Shown here one piece after another: positions 34,503 through 47,427 of a stretch of DNA of 64,000 nucleotides (within the stretch, counting starts at the first letter, position 1; every line of letters starts with the position of its first letter). Both the position numbers and the translations under genes were made by a program. The stretch comes from Neelides folsomi. Its lineage: Eukaryota; Arthropoda; Collembola; Neelipleona; Neelidae. The DNA is taken from NCBI GenBank assembly GCA_034687125.1, contig JAQGBZ010000076.1, forward strand, positions 1 to 64,000, given 5' to 3'. The notes below the pieces were generated by a model that made no database searches, had not been told where the DNA came from, and was given only the letters and a program-made list of their open reading frames with translations.

Positions 34503-35274
34503 TATTTTACTTTTGATTTAAAACAAACCCAATTTAAACTAGCTTGGAAAAAAACAAATATTTTTCTATTTAAGACACTTTACCGTCTTTGCATGCACAC
34601 TTGAATTTAAATTACAAATAAGGTTGTTTTCCATAATTTAGTAATTATAAAAGTTCAGTTTATTTGGCTGTCAAAAAGTAGAACAAAATATTAAAAGGGC
34701 GATTATTTCCTTCATTTGTCAAACTTAAACAAATGTTAACATTGACCTTAAAACATCCATTTAACATGTGTACCTTTGTATTGTGTACCTCCACATGTGT
34801 TTTAAAACATGTTTTATTACCACTGAATCTTTTGTCTTTAAAAATTAGTTTACTATAAAATAAATATGTAAGTAATAAAAAAATTTCAAATTGATTTTGT
34901 ATTTGCATTATATATTTATTCATTTTCAACAATTTGTTAAAATAACAATAAAGATCAACAAATGAAATTATCAACAATTAAAAGTTAACATCACATTTCA
35001 TACTTTAAAATTATTATTTAAAAAAGGTAATTAAAGTTATTATCACCACAATCTTTTCAACATCCTTTCCATTTTATTTTAATAATTTGAACAATTTATA
35101 TAAAAAATCAATTTACATTTCAATTTTAATCCGATTATAATTAATTGAATAACTTTTCAATCTTACACTCATCATCAGTCCAAACAAAAGTTAATAAAAT
35201 AACAACGAGAAATTAACAATAAAACAAAAGATCAACCAGACTTAACTCACATAATTTATCTAAATAAAACGATT
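34503..35274. other. AT-rich intergenic region
   Basis: No supportable gene. The 105-codon minus frame at 34660-34977 has no domain. The part next to 35275 is the 3' UTR of the large GMC 2 gene. Confidence 0.4.
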
Positions 35275-38200
35275 TCAAGCGCTCTTATCTTTACCAGTAC
35301 TTTTTGTATCATCAGTACTTTTTGTTTTACTAGCAGTTTTATCACTAGCTTTAACACTAGCTTTATTACTAGTTTTAACACTAGGAATATTGCTAGCATT
35401 ATTATTTGGAGTTTCATCACCTCTTCCGGTCCGTTTGCTCAACATAGGAAATGAATAATAATTAGGAAATGCTGCAGGGTTTTGCATTGCATGCGAAAAC
35501 ATCCCCATGTTATTTTCTTCCCCCTTGGCATTCATATGATGGATTTTCCGATTACTATTTGTTTGAATTTCCCCAGAATCCATCATTTCATATGGCGGCA
35601 ACGAACCAGAAAATTGATCTGGGTGAATTGGAATATGTGGCATGTTGGGCATGAAAATCTCCGAATGCGTGAGAGGATTGAATTTGAAAACATTGTCTTC
35701 GGGAATGGCCGGGTCGTACATTTCTCTCATCATTGGATGGTGTGGACCGTGAATAAATTGTGAATTAATTGGTGGTCCCGGCGGAGGGTTAAGAACCGAA
35801 CTCGGTGGAGGAACTTCAACAATTGGGGAAGTATTTTGACTTTGGATTTCCATTGCACTCACAGGACTCGACGGAGTGGTCAATGGAGCTAATCCCAAAG
35901 TCAAAGGAGGTTCTGTTGGTTTGGTTGGCGAATCCTCAATAGTTTTAATTCTTTCATTTGCTACCTCGTTTAATTTATTCTCCGCTGCGTGTTTGGCCAT
36001 GATGTCTCCAACAATTTGTTTTAATGTCGGTTTATCGAGTTTAATAATGGCAGAATTTTGCTGACTTTCGCTTTTATCTTCATCATTTTTCTCTTCATCG
36101 ACTCTTTTAACGCCGAATTCCGTATGTTTGTAATTTCGCGGTTTGGGGCCACGGGATCTTCCATGTGATCTTCCTCTGCTGCGGCTCCTTGACCTGTTTT
36201 TCCTCTTATTTTTAAATCTCGGTTTCCTCAATGGTTTCCTCCGATGGTGACGAATAACATTAACTCTTGGAGGTCTTGCACTGATCATCTGCATCGGACT
36301 GTCAAAAATAGGCGGAAGTAATGAAGCACTCGAGGCGACGTTTTCTGCAGCACTTTGTAATTGAGTTTGCAAATTGTGTAATTCAAGGTTCGCTTGCATT
36401 TGCTTCATGGCTTTTATTTTATTCAGCATTGCTTTCTTCTTCCTTGGGTTGTTCCCAACCATCCGTTGCAACGTGTTTTTAATTGTTGAGGATCGATCAA
36501 AGAATCCAGAATTGTAAAGGTCTCTGAATGATTGAGACATTTTAGTCGGGCCGTTGGCTGTGGCATAATATTGGCGAACTGCGGGGAAATTGTTCACACT
36601 GCTAATTCCATTGAAGCCATAATACCCTTGGAAAGGATTGCTGAAGCTTGAAGAAGGGCGCGAGTAATAGGAAGACGTTGTACTAGTGGCGGGGAAATTG
36701 TAAGTTTGGGGTTGTTGGAATTGTGGTTGTTGATATTGTGGCTGTTGAGGTTGTTGAAATTGCTGAGGATGTTTTTGGTGATATTGTTGAAGTTTGTGAT
36801 ATTGAGATTGTTTTTGAAATTGAGGTTTGTAATGTTGAGAGGATTGGGATTGAGCTGTGTATTTTTGCTGGAGTTGTCGCAATTCTTCATCGACCGGAGT
36901 GTAAGATGGAAGTTCGTGTTTGAAGTTTGAAAAAGGGAAATTGGCATTATATTGATATTGGTTTAAATGGCGATGAGGAGAAGTTTGCGGATGGCGAGGG
37001 GTTTGAGGAGGCAAACGCTTCTGTGTTGGCGATGGCTGTCGATGAGATCCAAACTGGTCGGGCTGCCTTTGAGGAGCTAAATGCTGCGGTGAACGATTAG
37101 GAGATTGTGGCTGCCGTTGAGGAGCTAATTGCTGCGGAGGGCGCCGTGGTGCTAATTGCTGCGGAGGTCTTTGGGCTAATTGTTGAGGTTGGCGTCCTTG
37201 TGGTGGTGGAGCTCCGTATGAATTTTTTGGTCCTTGTGGTGGTGGAGCTCCATAAGAGTTTGTTGGCCGTTGTGGTGGAGGAGCTCCATACGAATTTGTT
37301 GGCCCTTGAGGAGGCAAATGATGCGGTTGCTGAGGCTTTTGTTGAGATGGGTGTGTTTGTTGTGGTGGAGGTCCGTAAGGTTGCGGAGGGCCCTGCTCTT
37401 GGGGATGATGTGGAGGAGCTTGTGAAGGAGATGCATATGATGATGGCGGACCTTCTTGGGCTTGTTGAGGTTGAGGAGGAGATCCATAAGATTGTGGAGG
37501 ACCCTGAGGAGCTAATTGCTGCGGCTGTGGTGGAGATTGAGGAGCTTGATGAGGTTGTGGAGGAGATGCATATGATTGTGGTTGAGCTTGTGGAGCTAAT
37601 TGTTGAGGTTGTGGTGGTGGTGGATGTTGTGGTCCTTGGATTTGAATTTGAATATTAACTGGGTTAGATGGTTCTCGAGGAGACTGTTGGGGCTGTGGAG
37701 GTGGCTGCTGTTGTGGAGAAGATGCATATGACTGGGGTGGTCCTTGTGGAGCAAATTGTTGGGGTTGGGGTGGAGGCGGAGGAGGAGGAGATCCATAAGA
37801 TTGAGGCTGTGGAGCTTGAGGAGCCAATTGCTGTGGTTGTTGAGGTGGAGGTTGTGGTAAAGGTGCGTTGTATTGTGGTGGTGGTGGACCTTGGGGTTGT
37901 TGTTGCGGTTGTTGCTGTGGTTGTTGTGGTTGTTCTTGTGGCTGTCTTTGTGGCTCTAATTGTTGAGGAGGAGCGGATCCATACCCCTGTGGTTGTTGCT
38001 GAGGTTGAGGAGGATGTGGAGGATGTTGTGGAGGACTGTATCCTTGAGGTGGTTGTTGAGGACCTAAAGGCTGCGGTTGTTGTGGTGGGCCTAAAGCATG
38101 CGGAGAGGATCCATATCCTTGTGGAGGTTGTTGCTGTTGTGGATCCTGAGGTGGAAATGGATGTTCGAACTGCGATGCCAATTCATTATGATGGGAGAAT

Positions 38201-41200
38201 TGTTGTTGAGTGATTGGCTGAGCGTCTGGTGGAATTGGAAGCATTTGGAGCCCAATTTGATGTTGAACCATCAACTGATGTTGAGGATCCAATTGATTGG
38301 TCAACTGGGAAGTAAATGGAGATTGGTGAATTGGTTCTTGTGGTGTAGCTTGCGGGGGCATTTCATTAGGAACAATCATATGCTGAGCCGGTTGCATCAT
38401 ATGAGGAGGGAAATGGGCCGGAGGCATCATGTGAACTTCCGGTTGTTGTTGTTGCTGGAAATTCTCCCTTGGTCTTTGGATCATTTGAATTGTGTGCGGA
38501 AGTGGCTTTACAGCATTTGACTCTGGTGTGTGGGATTGGGATGCAAAGGCCAAAAGAGCTGCTTTGTGTGCGGCCACGTGGTCAGGATCGTTTGAGAATG
38601 TTTGTTCCTCTTCCATCCCGCCAATTTCGTTTAATTTGTTAATGCTAAAACCGGAATTTCTAAGTCCGTTGTGATAACGTTCTTTGGAATCCTCTTCATC
38701 CGAGATTTGATTTTTCCCTTCTTCAAATCCAAAGAAGGAAGTTGAGCCTGGCGGCATTGCTCTAAATGGTGGCAATTCATTTGGAGGGTCTTGTAAGAAA
38801 TTGAACATTTGTTCTTCAGGACTTGGCCTTTTCACTTTGGGTCGAACTCTTGGTCCGGATTCGTCAATTTCTTCAGGTGAGTCTGTTGGAGTTTTTTCTG
38901 TTCTTAAAGGCTCTCCAATGTTGTTTTTATTATTTTGGAATTTCTCTCCTTCTTCACCTTCACTAAAGACGTAAAAGGAAGCTCGGACTTTTTGATCATC
39001 CTCAGCTTCATCTTTGATTCGGTTTGTCACAAATTCCTGAATACTTTGATACAAATTGGATAAATTGTCCTTCCCACGTAGATCTTTAATATTCATAAAA
39101 TCTTCCGGATTCAAACTGTTTTCATTATCAATTGATCCATGTGACGCCATGGCTGAAGCCAAAACAGCGCGCATTTTTGAAAGAAGGGAATTTTCCGAAG
39201 CTGCTGGTTGATGATCCTCGTGATCGATTTTATCATGATGATGGATTAAATTAAGGGCTGATGGCGTGTGGTGGTGAGGTCGACGTGGATGAGGATGGAA
39301 ATGTTTTGGTCGGTGGCGGTGCCAAGTTTTGAGGATCATGTCAGCTCCCTTTTCTGCGATCATAATTACTGCTCCTTGTGGTGAGGAAGAGACGATGGTT
39401 GGCATGATTGAGGCATCGATAACTCTCAGACTTTGTGTTCCAATCACACGAAGGTGAGAATCGACGACGGCATGGGCAGAGTGGGGATGGCCCATTGCAC
39501 ATGTACCGGCAGGATGGTTCAAAGAAATGGTCAAATGGCGAATGTAACATTCCCAATAGTCGTGGCTGCGGAATTCGAGCTTTTGGCAAGGTGGGAAAGG
39601 TTTCCCATGAAGGCGAGAATGAAGTTTGGCAAATCCGGTAGTGTTTTCTGCAATGTCAATACTCCGCTTGACAGCTACAAAACAAATACAATTTTTAGGG
39701 ACAAGGACAAAATATCTAATCAATGAACTCATTATCTAATAATTTAATTTGTGTTCTATAAATTGCACGACTTTAAAATATTTTTTAATTTTAGTTAATT
39801 TTGAATTACCTTCATGCAAAAGGTGGACATCAAATTCGCTCTCAAAATATTTTGGATCGATGATTGGTTTATCAGCCGGGTAAGGAGAAGAAAGTCGAAC
39901 TTCTCCTCTTGAATATGGCCGAGTCACAGCAGCATGAATGAAGAAAGCGTCTTTCCCTCTTGTGTGTTTGTAATACCCGAGTGCAATCCCTTTCTTTACA
40001 TTCTTCTTATCGTACATGTCTTTAGGGAAGGATCGATGGGGAGACTCGGTCCGAAGCGTTAATTGAATGTCTGTCCAGAAGTAAGCGGGTTTTTTCAAAA
40101 CAACATGAGGAAGTGTGACAATTGAAGGATGGAAATAAGTGTCTTCAGCTGCAGTGTCATTTCCATTGGCTTGAGATTTCCCGTCTTGACGAGGACGAAG
40201 TTCCATTTCCAATGTGCCGATGTCGGCCCTTTGGTTTGTCGGATCTTCTTCTAAGGGGTTGAGATCCTCGGCTGTAGTTTCAAAATCTGGTTCGTCTCCT
40301 TCAGGTGTTTCGCCGTTTCTTTTGGCAAAATAATGGTTGAGGGCGTGGTTCTGAGCATGGTGGGAGGTCAAGAGAGCAATGGCATTAGCCCCTGTGGAGG
40401 TCAAAGCTCCTTTGCCTACTGAGAATGCGGAATAAGCCAAGGCGGCGGGGCTAACGTCCCGGTCAAAAAGGAAGGATTTCCCTTTCTTGACAAAGAACGG
40501 TCCTATTAAAGTTCCCACGTGGTCTTGAAGATTTTGTCCAACTGGCAAGTCTTGCAAAACTGGAATCTGAATAAATTATTAAAGTCAATATGATTTAATA
40601 AATATATGATTTATTCAGTTATTTAATTAAAGTGTTATTTCATAAATTATGTTTTAGTTTTACTATTTTAATAATATTTTAAAGTCAAATGAATAAGTTT
40701 TTAAAAATTATTATTTATATTAATGTACTCAAATCATTTAGCTATTAGATTTTTCGGCTGCACCCATTCTACTTAAGAAAGAAAAATTTAAAGTAATAAT
40801 TATAATGTTAAAAATGTTAAATCTTTAATTTTGAAACCAAAAAGTAATGTGTCAAACAGGATGAACAAGAAATGTGAGAAAGTTGAACTTTTTTCACTTT
40901 CATTGCAAATAGATTGTAATGTGACTTATATGATTTCATTTAAACATTACAACTTGATTTGCCTCCATAATGAAAATTAGTGGTTTGTTAAAATAAGCTG
41001 GTTGTTCGAGTTCGCGAATAAACAATTTTAAAAATGTTTATTATCATATGCAATTCATATTAAAATAATAATTATGCATTTAAATGCATTAGATATAAAA
41101 TAATATGAATAGTATTTCATCCAACTACTGGTAATTTCTAATAACTATTCTGATTATTTATTTGCCCAAGTTAACTACACAACTGAATATTAATAGTTGT

Positions 41201-43179
41201 TCTATGATATAATCAATTTTAAATAAATAAATATGCGGATATTTGGAATATTACCGAAAGTGGAATGAGATAACGAGCTGGGCCAATTCCTGACAACATC
41301 AAGAGCTTCGGGGATTCGATTGCTCCTGCAGAAATAACGATTTCTTTTTTCGCAAATGCAACTTTCTTGATTCCGTGTCTTTCGTAAACAACTCCATAAG
41401 CTCTGTGATTTGGTCCCTTCATCAAGATCTAAATAATTTTTAAACACCATAAATATTATAAATGCATATAAGGAGTTTAATTAACTTAGCAATTAACAGT
41501 TAACACCATTTCAAGCTGTGTTTAACACAAATTAATCAAAACTAAAAACTATTAAATACAGTAAAAATCAAACCTTTGTTACAGTTGAATATTTAAAAAT
41601 GCTGAGATTTGGATGAGTGCTATCAAAAACTCGATTTTTTGATTTGTCCAAATATGCCGAATAAGTTGATTGTCTTTTACCCCATTGGATTGGTGAATAA
41701 ACGGTGTCAAAACCTATTAAGAAATGAAGTAATTTTGTATTTGATTAAAATATTTGCAAAATTAATTTTTATAATAAAGCGTCGTAATTTTGCATTATTA
41801 ACTTCTTTTGCAACTGTTCCACTTGATTAATTAATAATTATTTAAAATAAAATATCTGATTTGGATTTATTGATTTAGTTAAAATGTCCATTTTACCTTG
41901 TTTGTACTTTCCATTCAGATCAAAATGCCCAAATCCGAGTTCTTTTCCTCCAAAGATCCATTGTCTTGAGAATCCAACATAGTCAGGTATTTCAACTCTG
42001 AGGGGTCCTCTCATCCCATGCACTTTCGCTATATGAACAGGAATTGATGGATTGAAAATTCTCCTTTTACTTTCAGTTGAAATGACCAATGGAAAGAACT
42101 CGTTATTTTCCCTTTCAAACTTATCTTTGACAAGATTGAGCTTACAACTTTAATTATTATACCTACACTATATAACTAACAATAACGATACAATATGTAA
42201 ATAGGTAGGTTTTTCCACATCACTTAATATCCAATTTCTATTAATGCGGGTCTGGTCAAGTCATGACTTATAATTACCATTTAATAAATAATCAAGTTAT
42301 TTATTAAATTATAATTAAATGTTGATCATGTAATTTCGTTCACGTGATTATCTTTTATACTAAACATTTGTAATTGGTAAGAAAAGAAATATGATTTTTT
42401 ATCAGTTGATAAAATCACTAATTTACTTGTTATTGTTAATATTAAATAAACTTAAATTTTCTTACGTGAAAATCCCGCAAGACCTCGAAAATCTTCACTT
42501 CGTTTGAAGAATCTTAACAATTTTGCATAAGACCATGAAGGGTCTTGTGTTAACAAAGCCCAATGGTCGTAATCTTTTGGATGTCCACGGAGATAAATCA
42601 TTGAATCCAAATTGGAAGTTCCTCCAAGTCCTCGCCCGGCGCTCAAACTTGATTGCTAAAAAACATTTTACAATCAACACCAACGTTAAAATTCAATTAT
42701 ACTTACATATTATATTCTGTAGTTTATAGTAGTACGTATTATAAATAACTACTTACGACGTACACAACTAATAAAATTGATTTAAATATTTTTTATAAAA
42801 TGATTATATTTTAAAGTCTCACATGGTGGTTGAGAGCTAAACATGATTTCTTCTGACTTGTAGTTTTATAGTTCCAATCCACTTGCGGGTGTCGAACAAA
42901 CTTTTCCGACAGTCTCGGGATTGACTGATAGGGATGCGGTTCACCGCCCGACTCCAAAAGCAAAACTTGGTATTTGGCCGACAGCCGCCGGGCCACGACG
43001 CTCCCCGCTGTCCCGCCCCCAACAACGATAAAGTCAAAATACTGTTTTTTCCCAAATGGGAACTGTGACTTGATTTTGTCTTCCGTGCGGTCCAAATGCT
43101 CCCACATGGAAATGAGGAGGGAGACGGAGGCCAAAGCTCCGAAGAGCAGCCTCCGAAATATCAAAGTGGACAACACCAT
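35275..43179 (-). CDS. GMC oxidoreductase 2 fused to a ~1350-residue Pro/Gln-rich tail, 2081 aa
   Basis: Seven minus-strand exons, all in phase: 42823-43179, 42466-42655, 41897-42124, 41574-41713, 41255-41428, 39810-40566, 35275-39674. Residues ~1-733 form a GMC flavoenzyme: an N-terminal hydrophobic anchor or signal, FAD loop [52 protein letters not shown], and catalytic His in LNHPAGTCAMG. The usual NTNAPT is replaced by SSPQGAV, so the second catalytic position is Gln. Exon 6 carries a ~80-residue acidic insertion absent from its two paralogues. The last exon continues without a stop through a His-rich linker (HRHRPKHFHPHPRRPHHH), an acidic region, a long PQ tail with SYGSPP/SYAS/NSYGAPPPQ and QQLAPQ units, an Arg/Ser block and a KASDKTASKT C-terminus. 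The exon 3 acceptor is the least certain. ATG chosen at 43179. Confidence 0.88.
36690..38470 (-). repeat. Low-complexity repeat region coding the PQ tail
   Basis: This part of the last exon of GMC 2 consists of irregular tandem copies of short units coding PQQLAPQ, PPQSYGSP and NSYGAPPPQ. Three successive NSYGAPPPQ units lie at ~37205-37300. The composition leaves long open frames on the plus strand as artefacts. Confidence 0.8.
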
Positions 43180-44553
43180 CGTCCTCACAACTTCACCATG
43201 CTCCAACGACTGAGATCTAAAATTGAAAGACTAATTACATGGAGGTTGGAAAAAGCGATGAGGGGTGGGGAATTGACCCAACGTCCACAAGACAATTCAA
43301 TAAGATCTTTCGTTCAATTGAAGGTGAATGGGAGGGAACTTTCAGAACTTTGAGAGACCGTTGATCTTCTCACTTTCGTTAAAGTGTCATCAATTGAATC
43401 TCGTTCAGACGCTTCTAATAGAAAGTGAAAATGAATCCTTAGGGGGATTCTTACATATAAAAATATATGTGTGTATGTGTGAATTTAAAAGTTGTATTAT
43501 GTTGAAAAGTTGTGTTGTTGTTTTTAATATATGTAGTCGAATTAAATGATAACTGGATTTGTATTTGGATGAGATTCTTGGTGTGGGAAATGTTGATTTT
43601 TGCATAACTTGCAGTGTTATTGGTCAATGTCAATGTCAAGACCAGTTGGACCCAACTGACCTGTTCAGCTCTCCATTAAAGCCAAATGTGTTTCACCTTA
43701 ACCTTTACCAAAGTTGCTCTGCACTTCTTCTTATCGACCCATTCATCCTTTTCATTTTTGTATAATAAACAAAGTTTATTTAACCTTCTTTCTATTTTCC
43801 CCAGCATCTTTTTTATTACCTGAAACTTGACCTGGCCATTGAAATGTTCGAGATTGGCGAAGCATATTCGATCGAGTTAGTGGATGATAAAAGGTCATTG
43901 ATTGTTTGGTGGTCTGAAAGTTTGATGAAACAAGTGAAGCGTAAAGCAATAAAGATTTGAGTACATTTGATCATAAACTTTAAGTTCTTTTGTTGTGGAT
44001 TGGATATCATTTAATCATAGTTAAGTTTAGTTTGCCTTTTATTAGACATCATTATTTAACTTTAAACTTTAACGATGTTTAACTCAAGTATCAGTATGGC
44101 CTGATTGAATAATTAATCAATGATTTAATTAAGTAGATAATGATTTTTATAATTGGTTAATTATCCTTTTAGAAGTCGGATGATTTATTTTCTAAAATGA
44201 TTATTATTGTTAAAATATTTGATATAATTTATAGCTTCTTTTAAAACTTGAAAGAAATTAATTTTTATATAAAAGATTATAAATCCCCTGCTTATAATTC
44301 TTAAGAAAATAAATAAATCATGCATTAGACAGTTTAATTAAAAGTTCATTTTATTTAACTTTAAGATCTTTAACTTAATTAGACAAGTTAAAATTTTATT
44401 AACTTACTTAAATAAAATTAATAAATTATCACATAAAATCAACAAATAAAATAACAATGCAGAGTACACCAATATAAATAAAAACAATTTATTTAAATAA
44501 TTAAATACAAATACTTATTTCAAAACAATTTAAGTTACAATTACAATAAGTAA
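43180..44553. other. Region between two head-to-tail GMC genes
   Basis: No gene seen. It includes the upstream region of GMC 2. On the minus strand an initiator-like CTCAGTCG lies at ~43207-43214, and a 4-codon uORF (start at ~43199) precedes the chosen ATG. Nearer 44553 it is AT-rich 3' flank of GMC 3. Confidence 0.35.
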
Positions 44554-47427
44554 TTATAAAGGAAGCGGACTTTGCCATTTTGCTAAAAGATTGTTTTCGT
44601 TCAAACTCCCAGTACTCCCATTATCCCTCTTGAATTTTCTGACCCATCCATCCCAATTGTCCTCATCATTTGTTGTCCCTTTTTCCCAATCCTTTAAAAT
44701 CATGTCTGCTCCCTTTTCACCAATCATGATCGTTGGCATATTCGTATTTCCCACAGGGACTGTTGGCATAACTGAAGCGTCCACAACCCTCAGGCCTTTG
44801 ACCCCCATGACCCTCAACATTGGGTCAACCACTGCTGAAGGATCTCCATATCTTCCCATCTTACAACTTCCCACAATGTGATGAAGCGTGATTGAATATT
44901 GGCGGGCAAAACATTCCCAGTACAAATCAGTCCTAAATGGAATATCTTCACAACCCGGGAATTTCTCATCCGTAAATCGTCCATTAACATCCCGGAATGA
45001 GGTCGAATTTTCTACTAATTTAACCGCCATTTTCATTCCTTCTACCATGACACGAACATCATGGGGATTTTGGAAATATTTGGGATCGATTAAATGCGAA
45101 ACGTAAGGATCTTTGGAAGCAAGTTTGATATCTCCGCGTTGTTTAGGCCGAGCAACTGAAGTGATAATGGTGAAGGAATCTTTGTAGAGGGAATGTTTGT
45201 AATATTTTTCTAGGATTTCTGGCTTGGCGTGGAAGCCTTTGGCAAAGTCTTTGGCAAAATTTGTGTAAGTGGCACCAGCCATGAGGATCATTTGAATATC
45301 GGGCCAATTTTGTTCTCCAGCCAATGTGGCCAAAGGAGTTGAGACAAAGCCCATGGCCGTTGTTCCGGAGACTGCGAAAGGCCCAGTGCCTTCGGCTTGC
45401 CATTTCAAATACTCGTTAAAGTTTAAGTCGCGGTCGACCAGGGCGGTGATTGGGGCGTCGACGAAAAACGGACCCAAATAAACGGACAAATGATCTTGGA
45501 GATTTTCTCCAACTCCTGGTAAGTCAACTTTAACTGGAATCTGTTTATATTGATAAAATAAATTTTAATATAATAATTAACCTTGCTGGTATTGTAAAAA
45601 CTATTTTAAAATTTGTATTTTTTTAAAATAATAATTACATTTAAAGATTCCAAATGACTTCGTGGCCCAATGCCAGAAAGCATTAAAATTTTGGGGGTTT
45701 GAATGGCTCCTGCTGAAACGATAACTTCTTTGCTTGCATAAGCAATTTTTCTTTCTCCATGTCGATCATATTCGACTCCGATCACTTCACTTTTATCTTC
45801 ATCTTTATAAATAAGCTGTAAATAAAAGTTTACTCTAATTAATGGATTTTTATAACAAAATTAAGTAATTTTGATTAACGCACATTAACACTTATACAAA
45901 AGTAAATGCCCATACTATTAGACTTATCTTATTAATTAAATGTGTATTTAAATAAATGGGCTGAATTACAATTTTAATTAAAAGTAACTTAAAAATTGAT
46001 TTGATTATATAATTAAAATAGATTTTTACATACGAATATATTTATAGGTCGAAAATATTTATACATAATCCAATATGTTATTCATATTACCTTATTCACA
46101 TGTGAAAACTTGTAAATGTACAAATTCTGCCTCGAATACCGAATTGGCTTAATATAAGCCTTGAATGTTCCTGCTCGCCTACCGTTTTTTATGGGATATT
46201 TAATGTGGTCGAAACCTGCAGAGCAAAATATTCATTAAGTCCCACAGTTTCAATCTTGCGATATTGGATAATTTAAATTCAAAAATCAGGATTTACGAAT
46301 GTTTATAAAAAACGAAATATTTTAATACCAGTAGTATATTTTCCATTGAGATCAACTTGTGGAAAACCCATCTCTCCGCCTGCTTTGATGAATATGTTGT
46401 TTAATTTTTCCATTGCTTTTGGACCAGAAATTTCTTCAATGTTGATTTCTCCACCTTTGCCGTGTAATCCTGTCAATGGTTCATTCAATTAATTAAGTAT
46501 GTCCTTGGAACATTTACTTAAATAGCATAGTTTAATAATAAAATTTTCATTTTGTATAAATTATATTCTCCTATAATAATAAATTTTTAATGTATAAAAA
46601 TTAAAATTTTCAATAAAAATTATATTGGATTAGAACATTTATCATGGGTTTATAAAAATGTCATTTTTAAATTTTTAATCACCATCTTTAACCCAATTTG
46701 GCGAAGCGTAGTTTTCGCATTTCTTGAAATATTCCAACACATTGTCATATTTCCAGGAATCATCTCCAGTTAAAGAAGCCCAATGGTCAAAGTCTGTCGG
46801 AGATCCTCTGGAAGTAATGAGGAAATTTGTGTTACTTGTTCCTCCAAGTGATTTTCCTTGTGACCATCCCGATTGTCGATTGGGTAAAGCCAAGCAAACG
46901 TCTTTTTGTGGAACTGTCTTGTGGATCCAGTCAATTTCCGGATAATCGAGGAGGAAAAAGGAGAAGATTGGAATTGCACTAAAAGGATGCGGCTCACCGC
47001 CAGCTTCTAACAACAACACTTTGTACTTTTGAGAAAGTCTGTTAGCCACAACAGCCCCAGCCGAACCTGCTCCAACTATAATTAAATAATTATTAGGATT
47101 CTAAATTTGAATATTAATTATGGTAAAATGTTAGAATTTTTAACTGTAATGATATCTAACCAGAATTTAAGAAAATATTTTTATAAATGATGTTAATTTT
47201 TAAAACTTACCGACAATAAAGTCAAAATTTGTTTCAATGTCTTGGGTAGATTTGATCCGATCAGCCAAAAGGTCAAGTTGATGCCAACTTGTAATGTAAA
47301 TTGACATTGAAGCGACAATGCCAAAGAGGAGATTTATAAACCACAGGGACGGGTTCGAGGTCGGATCGTAAGATCCGTCCCGACGTTGGGCCAAACGGCC
47401 CAAAAGCCGGCTTCTTAATAGGAACAT
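44554..47427 (-). CDS. GMC oxidoreductase 3 (glucose dehydrogenase-like), 679 aa, six exons
   Basis: Minus-strand exons 47211-47427, 46683-47075, 46329-46469, 46091-46215, 45639-45815 and 44554-45540 give 679 residues in consistent phase. A hydrophobic segment (SLWFINLLFGIVASMSIYI) is followed by the FAD loop [59 protein letters not shown], catalytic HHIVGSCKMG and GNTNMPTIMIGEKGAD with the catalytic Asn intact. The C-terminus has a ~45-residue hydrophilic tail ending QSPLPL. It should be an FAD-dependent oxidoreductase in the secretory route. Closest to GMC 1 by motif; it shares several intron positions with it but has fused the last five exons. Confidence 0.93.

Noticed and set aside
34660-34977. 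105-codon minus-strand frame
   Set aside because: AT-rich, no domain and no signal structure; probably chance.
37107-38213. Long plus-strand open frames (Val/Glu/Leu-rich) opposite the PQ tail
   Set aside because: They are the complement of Gln/Pro codons in the real minus-strand exon; the low-complexity composition explains them fully.
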